Assembly (NCBI GenBank): GCA_046757205.1
Contig: JBHHXR010000100.1
Span: forward strand, 1-11,914
Source of the DNA: JBHHXR01 sp046757205
GTDB taxonomy: Bacteria > Pseudomonadota > Alphaproteobacteria > Rhodobacterales > Rhodobacteraceae
Reading direction: 5' to 3'
DNA: 11,914 bases
The notes beneath the pieces are model-generated. The model was not told the DNA's origin, did not search any database, and worked only from the letters and a program-made list of their open reading frames with translations. The translations under genes were made by a program, and so were the position numbers. Positions 1-6,042 of the stretch are shown here, one piece after another (within the stretch, counting starts at the first letter, position 1; each line of letters opens with the position of its first letter).

Positions 1-11
1 GCGGGCGCGAA

Positions 12-63
12 TGCGCCTGCCGGTGGGCAGGCAGGCGCAGCCCGGGCCGCAAGCGACCCGGGC
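12..63 (-). terminator. Tandem GC-rich hairpins downstream of the barrel gene (possible transcription end)
   Basis: Two inverted repeats sit side by side 40-91 bp beyond the stop of the barrel gene. One has 7-bp arms (40-46 with 57-63, GCCCGGG/CCCGGGC) and a 10-base loop. The other has 10-bp arms (12-21 with 30-39) and an 8-base loop. Neither is followed by a run of T on the minus strand, so this is not a textbook intrinsic terminator. It could stabilise the 3' end of the operon mRNA or end transcription less efficiently. The arms are seen directly; the role is inferred from position. Confidence 0.35.
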
Positions 64-102
64 GGGATAACCGGACATGTTTCCACGTAAACTCATCATG
101 CA

Positions 103-1353
103 CTAGAAATAGGTTACCAGCCGCAAGGTGAATTCCTGCGCCGGGCGGGTAAAAACGCCCGATCCGGACGTGGTTTCGCGGCCGCCGAATTCGGTCCCAT
201 GCTGACCGACGGGTCCGCGCGCATCGAGCATCAGGTCGGTGTTGTCGCCCAGCGAATAGGTCATCTGCACCCCCAGCAGGGCGCTGGCCTCGTCAAGACT
301 GATGATCGCGCTTGGCGACACCAGGAAATCCGGCGTGACTTCCAGCGTCGCGCCGAACGCCAGAAGATCGCGCGCCGCCGTGAAGACCTGGCCGGTGGCC
401 AGACGATCGGTCAGATCGGATGGCAGCGCGTCGACCGCGACCCGGCCGCCGACGCCGAAACCGTTATGGTAGTATTCGGCAAAATAGGTGGCGTTGCGGC
501 CGATGATGGTGGCGCTGGTGGATATGTTGGCGAGCTATGACGTGCGACGCGCGCCGCCGGAGACGTCGTGGTGCACGATCTCTGCATTCCACGCGGCACC
601 GCCAAGCGCCCCGCCCAGAGTGAAACCGGCCAGCGTGTCGCCGCGGTCGCGGGCGGCGGTGAAGCCGATGTTGAGTTCCCCCAGCGTGTGGCTGCCGCGC
701 AGGGCAAAGGTCGAGGCGTCGGAGATCACCGGGCCGCCATCCCTTGCCGGCCGGGGCACCGCGATGGCCTGGATGTCGGCACCGCTTTCGAAAAGATACT
801 GGGCATAGATCATGTCGACGCCGGGCTTGTAGCTGGTGTCGAGCTGATTGGGCGCGAACGGGGCCACGATGTCGGAGGGGTGAAAGAAAATGCCGCTGCC
901 CCAGGTGATGGCCTGACGCCCGATTTTCACGACCAGGCTGGGGCCGGCATAGGTGACGGAGAGCCGGTCGACGGTGTTGGAAAACTCGGTCCTTCCGCCG
1001 GAGTGCAGGTTGGCCGTGAGGTCAAGCAGCGTGGCCGGCGGCGGTTTCGGCAGGAACGGCGCGACGGCGGCGCGATAGGCCGGATCGTCGCCGTGGGTCA
1101 GCCGGAGGTTGGAGTGGATCTCGAACTGCAGCGGCCCGGCCGCTTCGTTCCACATGACGCGCAGGCCGGCGAACGCGGTCTGCCGGTCGGCAAAACCAAG
1201 CGCCGCATCGAGGCTCGACGGCTCCGACCGGTCGAAGACGCCGCCCGCTTCGAGCCGCGTCCGGAATTCGCCGGCCTCAACCGGCCGGAGACCGGTCAGC
1301 AGGAGGACCGTCGTAATCAGACATGTTCGTGCTGTCGCTTTCGATCTTGCCAT
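103..1353 (-). pseudogene. Porin-like outer-membrane beta-barrel protein, interrupted by an in-frame TAG
   Basis: Last gene of the minus-strand ABC operon. The ATG at 1353 opens a signal peptide (hydrophobic core around residues 11-22, likely cleavage after VEA at residue 27). A barrel-like sequence follows, including the stretch VKIGRQAITWGSGIFFHPSD, which resembles porin families such as DUF1302 or alginate-export barrels. After residue 272 the frame hits TAG (535-537), but the same frame continues without another stop for 143 codons (LANISTSATIIGRNATYFAE and onward). It ends in LRLVTYF, the terminal-phenylalanine signature recognised by the BAM complex. The full product would be about 416 residues. 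As read, the truncated product lacks its C-terminal strands and should not assemble. The start overlaps the ATPase gene by 77 bp, with GAG upstream as a weak ribosome site. The probable role is the outer-membrane end of the operon's transport system; its cargo is unknown. Confidence 0.75.
535..537 (-). other. In-frame amber codon inside the barrel gene
   Basis: On the minus strand the bases at 537-535 read TAG, between ACG TCA (Thr-Ser) and CTC GCC AAC (Leu-Ala-Asn). Reading frame and protein character are the same on both sides, so one base change explains it better than a frameshift. TAT or TAC (Tyr), TGG, CAG, TCG, TTG, AAG and GAG are each one base away. The gene's natural stop at 103-105 is also TAG, which argues against general TAG recoding. 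Confidence 0.85.
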
Positions 1354-2035
1354 CTGTCATCTCGATATGCCGTCGGGAATGCGCCATCACCCGCGGATCG
1401 TGGGTGCCGATCACGAAGGTGATGCCGAGCTCCCGGTTCAGCCGGTACATCAGCCCGATCAGGTCTTCGGTGGTGCCCGAATCGAGGTTGGCCGTCGGCT
1501 CGTCGGCCAGAACGATCGAGGGGCGGGAGACCAGCGCGCGCGCCACGGCGACGCGTTGCTGCTGGCCGCCGGAAAGCGCCGACGGCCGGCGGTTTTCCGT
1601 TCCCTCCAGGCCGACATCGCGCAGCGCGGCGGCGGCCCTGTCGCGCCGTTCGGCCGCCGGCACGCCCTGAAGTTCGAGCACGAACTCGACATTCTCGAGC
1701 GCCGACAGGACCGGGATCAGGTTGAAGGACTGGAAGACGAAGCCGATGCGGTTGAGCCGGAGACCCGACAGTTCGGCCTTGGTCATGCCCATCAGGTGTT
1801 TGCCGTCGATCGAAACCTCGCCCGACGTCGGCCGGTCCAGCGCGCCGATCATGTTGAGAAGCGTCGTCTTGCCGGAACCCGACGGGCCGGCGAGCGTGGC
1901 GAAGTCGCCGCTGTTGATGTCGAGGTCTATGCCGCGCAGGGCGTGGACCGCAAGATCTCCCTTGCCGTAGACTTTCGTCACGCCGCGGCAGGACACCGTG
2001 GGAACCTCGATATCGGCCATCGGTTCAGCTTTCAT
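1277..2035 (-). CDS. ABC transporter ATP-binding protein, LolD/MacB-type
   Basis: Cytoplasmic ATPase that should drive the two FtsX-type permeases encoded just upstream. All motifs are intact: Walker A GPSGSGKTT (residues 50-58), Q-loop Q102 in FVFQSFNL, signature LSGGQQ (154-159), Walker B IVLADEP (174-180, catalytic E179) and H-loop H212 in GTHD. Length (252 aa) is slightly above the usual LolD size because about 20 C-terminal residues after MTDGKIESDS run into the barrel gene. The ATG at 2035 overlaps the permease end by 11 bp and has GGAGG 9 bases upstream; an ATG at 2020 would remove five residues but has a weaker ribosome site. This subfamily (MacB, LolD, FtsE) powers mechanotransmission from the cytoplasm rather than substrate passage through the membrane. 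Substrate not identifiable from sequence. Confidence 0.93.
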   Translation of the reverse strand: MKAEPMADIEVPTVSCRGVTKVYGKGDLAVHALRGIDLDINSGDFATLAGPSGSGKTTLLNMIGALDRPTSGEVSIDGKHLMGMTKAELSGLRLNRIGFVFQSFNLIPVLSALENVEFVLELQGVPAAERRDRAAAALRDVGLEGTENRRPSALSGGQQQRVAVARALVSRPSIVLADEPTANLDSGTTEDLIGLMYRLNRELGITFVIGTHDPRVMAHSRRHIEMTDGKIESDSTNMSDYDGPPADRSPAG

Positions 2036-3254
2036 GTCTCATGGCCTCCACCGGGCTGGCCAGGGCCGCGCGCATGGCGGGCCAGAAAGCCACCAGGACA
2101 CCGAGCCCCCAGATGATCAGCGAGTTTGTCGCGAATCCCGCCGAGGCCAGTCTCGGGTAGAGGACGTGTCCGGTCTGGAACATGTCCAACGCCTGGGCAA
2201 AGAAACTGAGGTCGATACCGCCGCGGAACGAGAAGATCGTCAGTGCCGACAGCATCGCGCCGATCAGCACGCCGACCCCGACCAGCAGCGCCGATTCCAG
2301 CGCTACCAGCGCCAGGACGGTGCGGGCGCGCATGCCGAGCGCACGCAGCAGCCCGAATTCCTGGGTGCGTTCGAACACCGCCATCAGTTGGGTGTTGACG
2401 ATGCCGATGCCCATCAGCGTGAACATGATGCCGAGCCAGACATAGATGAACCCCTTCATGTAGGTGTCGATGGTCGAGAAGAGCGGCGAGAGATCGCGCC
2501 ACGAGCGGATATCGAGCGCCGGCGCGGCCGCCTCCAGGCCGGCGATCACCGCCGGCAGGTCGGCGTCGAGCGGCACCGTGAAGGCAATCTCGGAAATCTC
2601 AGAGGTCAGCCCCAGATAGCTCTGCGACGGCGCCAGCCCGGTGAAGGCGTAGCCGTCCTCGGTCTGCTCGTCGGCATCGAACAGGCCGATCACATCGAAG
2701 CTGCGTTCCGCCAGCGTGCCGTCGGCGGCCTGTGACATCAGGATCACCCGCCGGCCGGGTTCGGTCTTCAGCCGCTTCGCCAGATGGCTGCCGATCACGA
2801 TGCCGTCGTCGTCGCGGTCGCGCAGGTACCTGCCGGCAACGACCTTGCCGGGAAGCGTGGAAATCCGCCGTTCGGCCGCCGGATCCACGCCCATCAGCGT
2901 AACCGGCAGGGTCTTGTATTCGCTCTGGATCACCGCCGGTTCCGCCAGCCGCGCCGCCCACGCACCGATTGCCGGTGCGGACAGCGCCCGCGACAGGTCG
3001 GCGTCGGGCTGCGGCATGACGTGATCCACGCTGGGATCGTCCAGGTATCCCTCGGCGTGAATCTGGCCCTGCCCTATGAGCAGGCCGAGCGTCGCTTCGC
3101 GGCTCGACTGCACCCACGCCTCCATCAGCGACGCGAAGGTCAGGATCGACCACAGGCCGACCGAGACGACGATCAGCGTGATCAGCGTCCGCCGCGGGTT
3201 GCGCCACAGGTTCCGCCAGGCCAGGGGCACAAGGTATCCGGGCGCGGTTTTCAT
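2025..3254 (-). CDS. ABC transporter permease, FtsX/MacB (LolC/E-like) type, second subunit
   Basis: Inner-membrane subunit of 409 residues. The N-terminal LAWRNLWRNPRRT (11-23) leads into the first membrane helix (about 24-44). A large periplasmic MacB-type core follows (about 45-265), then three C-terminal helices (about 269-292, 312-342 and 376-396). A cytoplasmic coupling segment, FERTQEFGLLRALGMR (294-309), is the FtsX-family hallmark and should contact the ATPase. The start at 3254 is chosen because its ATGA overlaps the stop of the preceding permease by 4 bp and because the N-terminus matches that protein; longer in-frame starts would lie inside the upstream gene. The pair probably forms a LolCE-like heterodimer, since the two sequences are related but not identical. 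No membrane-fusion partner of the MacA type is encoded nearby. Confidence 0.9.
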   Translation of the reverse strand: MKTAPGYLVPLAWRNLWRNPRRTLITLIVVSVGLWSILTFASLMEAWVQSSREATLGLLIGQGQIHAEGYLDDPSVDHVMPQPDADLSRALSAPAIGAWAARLAEPAVIQSEYKTLPVTLMGVDPAAERRISTLPGKVVAGRYLRDRDDDGIVIGSHLAKRLKTEPGRRVILMSQAADGTLAERSFDVIGLFDADEQTEDGYAFTGLAPSQSYLGLTSEISEIAFTVPLDADLPAVIAGLEAAAPALDIRSWRDLSPLFSTIDTYMKGFIYVWLGIMFTLMGIGIVNTQLMAVFERTQEFGLLRALGMRARTVLALVALESALLVGVGVLIGAMLSALTIFSFRGGIDLSFFAQALDMFQTGHVLYPRLASAGFATNSLIIWGLGVLVAFWPAMRAALASPVEAMRHES

Positions 3255-4471
3255 GCGTGCGCCATCGCGCTTACCGGTTCCAGACCCAGGGCGCGGCGGT
3301 ACGGGATGAAACCGAGTATCGCGATCACCGCGACCATGACGCCCGGGCCCGACAGCGCACTGAGCGCGCTGAGTTCGGGAAAGAACCGGGACGGGAGCCC
3401 CCATTGGGCATAGATGTCCTCCATGCCGGAAAACGCGATGCCGTGTTTCTGGAAATACAGCGTCGCGACCGCGCCGAGGGCGATACCGGCGGCGTTGCCG
3501 AGCAGCGACAGAAAAATCAGTTCGAGCCAGATCATCCGGCCGATCTGGCCCGGACGCATGCCAACGGCGAGCAGCACGCCGAACTCCCGCGTGCGTTCCA
3601 GCACCGACATGTAGAGCGTGTTGAGGATGATGAAGACGACGACGACGATCAGCGCCACGTACCACAGCATCGCCGTGCTCATGTCGAGGGTGATGGCCTG
3701 CTTGACGGCGGGCTGAAGTTCCCCCCAGTTGCGATAGACGACACCGTTCTGCTCCGCGATACTTCGCAGTTCCGGCTCCGCCGCGACAATGTCGGCCAGA
3801 CGATCGCCGGTTATGGCGACGGTGTTGACGGCGTCTTCCATGAAAAACGCTTCCTGGAAACGGGCAAGCGGCATTTGCGCGACCTGCCGGTCGATTTCCG
3901 GCACGCCGGAGTGAAAGATGCCTACCAGGGTCAGGACATCGGCGGCAACGGAACCGTCAAGGCCGGAGCCGAGCATGGTCACGCCGTCGCCGAGCTTCAG
4001 TTTCAGGTTGCGCACCAGCCCGTCGCCGAGGACGACGGCACCATCATCCTCCCCGACCAGGTAGCGCCCTTCCCTGACGGTCGCGGACAGGGTGGATATC
4101 CGCCGCTCGCCTTGCGGTTCCACGCCGATGATGGCGGCGGCGAAGCTGCGTTCGCCATTGGCCAGGATCACGTAGCCGGTGTTGCGCGGCGAGGCGGCGG
4201 TGATGGCCGGCACGCCTTGCAGCGCGGCCACGAGCGCCGCCGGATCGGGGATGGTTCGCGAGATGTCGGGGTCGTCGGCATAGCCCGCGGGCTGAAACTG
4301 CCCGAAGCCGTCGAAGACGCGCAGGGCGCTGGTTTTCATGGTCTCGTAGGTGCCGAGCTGGAAGGACAGCATGAACACCATCAGCATCGAGGTGAAGGTC
4401 ATGCCGCTGACGCTTAGCGCGGTGCGCACCGGTTGCCGCCAGATGTTTCGCCAGGCAAGGGCCGGGATCAT
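3251..4471 (-). CDS. ABC transporter permease, FtsX/MacB (LolC/E-like) type, first subunit
   Basis: Inner-membrane subunit of 406 residues with the same plan as the following permease: LAWRNIWRQPVRT at 5-17, first helix about 18-40, periplasmic core about 41-265, and helices about 268-290, 312-339 and 374-391. The coupling segment LERTREFGVLLAVGM (291-305) is the conserved FtsX-type contact with the ATPase. The periplasmic part shares local sequence with the second permease (GVEPQGERRISTL here, GVDPAAERRISTL there), so the two probably arose by duplication. The ATG at 4471 lies 3 bp after the stop of the LolA-like gene, and the gene's own stop overlaps the next start by 4 bp, so translation is likely coupled. 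In Lol systems such permeases extract lipoproteins from the inner membrane and hand them to LolA; cargo here is unknown. Confidence 0.9.
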   Translation of the reverse strand: MIPALAWRNIWRQPVRTALSVSGMTFTSMLMVFMLSFQLGTYETMKTSALRVFDGFGQFQPAGYADDPDISRTIPDPAALVAALQGVPAITAASPRNTGYVILANGERSFAAAIIGVEPQGERRISTLSATVREGRYLVGEDDGAVVLGDGLVRNLKLKLGDGVTMLGSGLDGSVAADVLTLVGIFHSGVPEIDRQVAQMPLARFQEAFFMEDAVNTVAITGDRLADIVAAEPELRSIAEQNGVVYRNWGELQPAVKQAITLDMSTAMLWYVALIVVVVFIILNTLYMSVLERTREFGVLLAVGMRPGQIGRMIWLELIFLSLLGNAAGIALGAVATLYFQKHGIAFSGMEDIYAQWGLPSRFFPELSALSALSGPGVMVAVIAILGFIPYRRALGLEPVSAMAHA

Positions 4472-4474
4472 CGC

Positions 4475-5269
4475 TCAGGTCCGCGGGTTTTGCAGGTTGG
4501 ACTTGGTGAACACCCAGGCGGGGAGCGGGATACCGAACTCCGCCGACTTGGTGGTGATGCGGGTGAACTGGCCTTTCTTGGCGATGGTGCGCATGGTGAG
4601 CACCACCGGATACGGCCGCCCGCCCAGAACGCCGATCCTGTCGGTCGTCATCTTGCGGACCAGCCGGCCGCGCTGATCGTAGAATTCCTCGAACATCAGC
4701 ACGCCGTCGTCGCGCACGCCGACCACCTGCTTGCCCCAGACGATCGGTTTGCCGCGCTTCGGAACCGCCTCTATGACAAAGACCCTGTGCCCGCCGGAGC
4801 TTTGCCTGGCGATGAGCTTGTGGGTGTAGTCGTCGATTATCTGGTCGGACTTGGCCAGATCGTTGTAGGAAAAATCGGAGCCCATCCAGGATTGCGACAT
4901 GGCGCTGGCCGGCAGCTTGATCACCTGGTTGAGCTTGGGGTTGTAGACCCAGGTGCTGCGCCCGATCTGCAGCGTGCCGTTACCGGCGTCGCGCTTCGGC
5001 GCGATGAACCGCACCAGGGCCTTGTCGGTTCCCTTTGTCCAGCTCTCCAGCGTCATCCGGCGCTCCGAATTCGTTCGCTTGATGACCATCTCCACCAGAC
5101 CGTGGGAGCTTTCCGCGCGCCAGTTGTCGAAGGCCGCCAGCAGGATTTCCTTGGGATCCTGTGCAAGAGTAACGGAGGGGATCGCGGCCAGCAGCAGCGT
5201 CAGTAACAGCCCCCTCAGCCGGTAACATCGAAACCCGCGCAGGCTTGATCGGCGTTCGGGTCGGTTCAT
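4475..5269 (-). CDS. Exported LolA-like protein (outer-membrane lipoprotein-sorting protein type)
   Basis: First gene of the operon, 264 residues. The ATG at 5269 gives a basic N-terminus, a hydrophobic stretch (LLLTLLLAAIPSVTLA) and a likely cleavage site before QDPKE, i.e. a Sec signal peptide. An in-frame frame continues upstream to 5524, but that extension would run through the divergent promoter and into tetR, so the shorter start is chosen. The mature protein matches the LolA-like family often annotated as outer membrane lipoprotein-sorting protein (I recall this as Pfam PF17131), including the typical WMGSDFSYNDLAKSD stretch, LQIGRSTWVYNPKLNQVIKL before it and KPIVWGKQVVGV after. The fold is an incomplete beta-barrel that shields acyl chains in the periplasm. 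With FtsX-type permeases next door it is probably the shuttle between inner and outer membranes. It is not classical LolA, which is shorter and unlinked to such an operon. Confidence 0.85.
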   Translation of the reverse strand: MNRPERRSSLRGFRCYRLRGLLLTLLLAAIPSVTLAQDPKEILLAAFDNWRAESSHGLVEMVIKRTNSERRMTLESWTKGTDKALVRFIAPKRDAGNGTLQIGRSTWVYNPKLNQVIKLPASAMSQSWMGSDFSYNDLAKSDQIIDDYTHKLIARQSSGGHRVFVIEAVPKRGKPIVWGKQVVGVRDDGVLMFEEFYDQRGRLVRKMTTDRIGVLGGRPYPVVLTMRTIAKKGQFTRITTKSAEFGIPLPAWVFTKSNLQNPRT

Positions 5270-5284
5270 GTTCGGGCTCGTTTC

Positions 5285-5298
5285 GCAATGCGCATTGC
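5285..5298. promoter_or_regulatory. Perfect 14-bp palindrome in the leader of the LolA-like operon
   Basis: GCAATGCGCATTGC equals its own reverse complement and lies 16-29 bases upstream of the ATG at 5269. With only two central bases between 6-bp arms it cannot form a normal RNA hairpin, so a dimeric DNA-binding protein is the more natural reader. It differs from the inverted repeat at 5334-5349, so it would be a second site or belong to another regulator. Confidence 0.45.
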
Positions 5299-5333
5299 CG
5301 GAAAGTCCGCTGTAGGCGGCGCGAAAAAGTGAC

Positions 5334-5349
5334 TGGACCACCCGGTCCA
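5334..5349. promoter_or_regulatory. Probable TetR operator in the divergent promoter region
   Basis: Inverted repeat TGGACC-ACCC-GGTCCA with perfect 6-bp arms, in the gap between the tetR gene and the LolA-like operon. It lies on the predicted -35 and spacer of the tetR promoter. TetR-family dimers bind such short palindromes between divergent genes, so autorepression plus control of the transport operon is likely. The repeat is seen directly; the binding protein is inferred. Confidence 0.65.
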
Positions 5350-5362
5350 ATAGCGAGATAAT
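5334..5362 (+). promoter_or_regulatory. Predicted sigma-70 promoter of the tetR gene
   Basis: TGGACC (5334-5339, four of six matches to TTGACA) is separated by exactly 17 bp from GATAAT (5357-5362, five of six matches to TATAAT). A transcript would start near 5369, about 20 bases before the ATG at 5388. The -35 and spacer coincide with the inverted repeat, so a bound repressor would block RNA polymerase. Confidence 0.55.
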
Positions 5363-5387
5363 CGTGCCCGTACGGAGAGTCAAGGCC

Positions 5388-6008
5388 ATGAAACAGCATC
5401 CATCCCGCAAACTTGACCCGGCAAAACGGGCCAGGCTTTTTTCCGTTGCGGCAGCGGAGTTTGCGGCGGGAGGCTTCCGTAACGCCTCGCTCAACCGCAT
5501 CGCCGCGCAAGTCGGTATGAGCAAGAGTTCTTTCTACCACTATTTCGAGGACAAGGCCGATCTGTTCAGGCAAGTCCTGGAGCAAAGCCTGGCGCCCCTG
5601 GCCACGGCCCTTGAAACAATCGACATCGACGCGTTGACGGCGGAAAACTTCTGGCCGTCGCTGGAAGCCAAGACGGGCGAGATCCTCGTGTTGCTCGAAT
5701 CGACGCCGGAACTGATCCTGGTGGGAAAGATGACCTACCGGAGCCTGGACAATCCCGAGGAAAGGGCGCTGACCGGCGAACTGATGGAGACCGTCACGGC
5801 CTGGATGTCAAGGCTACTTGCGCGCGGACAGGAGGTTGGCGTACTGCGCGACGACCTGCCGAATTCCCTGTTGATCGAGGTGCTCATGGCGCTGGGAATG
5901 GTTGTCGACCGCTGGATGCTCGCCCGCTGGGACCAGTTGTCGGAAACCCGGCGGCGAGACCTTGAGCAGCAGAGCTTCAACCTGTTCATCCGAATTCTGA
6001 GCAAGTAA
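5388..6008 (+). CDS. TetR-family transcriptional regulator
   Basis: Repressor-type protein of 206 residues, a usual length for the family. The N-terminal DNA-binding domain spans about residues 12-60, with a helix-turn-helix in SLNRIAAQVGMSKSSFYHYF (34-53) followed by EDKADLF, the classical TetR pattern. The C-terminal part (about 65-206) is helical and should bind a ligand and form the dimer; I do not recognise its ligand class. The ATG at 5388 is chosen over a GTG at 5364 because GGAGAG and AAGG lie upstream of it, and the predicted promoter would leave almost no leader for the earlier start. It diverges from the LolA-like/ABC/barrel operon, so that operon is its likely target. A hydrophobic or envelope-related inducer would fit but is a guess. 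Confidence 0.93.
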   Translation: MKQHPSRKLDPAKRARLFSVAAAEFAAGGFRNASLNRIAAQVGMSKSSFYHYFEDKADLFRQVLEQSLAPLATALETIDIDALTAENFWPSLEAKTGEILVLLESTPELILVGKMTYRSLDNPEERALTGELMETVTAWMSRLLARGQEVGVLRDDLPNSLLIEVLMALGMVVDRWMLARWDQLSETRRRDLEQQSFNLFIRILSK

Positions 6009-6042
6009 TGCGGGCGGCACGGGGGCGCTCTCGCAAGACCGG

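Noticed and set aside
535..537. TAG as a recoded sense codon (pyrrolysine or general amber recoding)
   Set aside because: The same gene ends naturally in TAG, no downstream stimulatory structure stands out, and barrel proteins are not pyrrolysine proteins. A nonsense mutation or read error is simpler.
3257..4417. Long plus-strand open frame (386 codons) opposite the first permease gene
   Set aside because: The translation is low in hydrophobic structure and rich in Arg, Asp, Gly and His, typical of the antisense frame of a GC-rich gene. The minus-strand frame has clear FtsX-family motifs and operon spacing.
2025..4471. MacAB-TolC type drug exporter
   Set aside because: MacB fuses ATPase and permease in one chain and is paired with a MacA adaptor. 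Here the ATPase is separate, there are two permeases, and no membrane-fusion protein is present.
1277..5269. The housekeeping LolCDE-LolA lipoprotein system itself
   Set aside because: The carrier belongs to a different LolA-like family, the operon is under a divergent TetR gene, and it ends in a beta-barrel gene. It is better read as a specialised paralogous system.
5270..5350. A sigma-70 promoter for the LolA-like operon
   Set aside because: TTGGAC on the minus strand could be a -35, but no acceptable -10 lies 16-18 bp downstream, so I did not annotate one.
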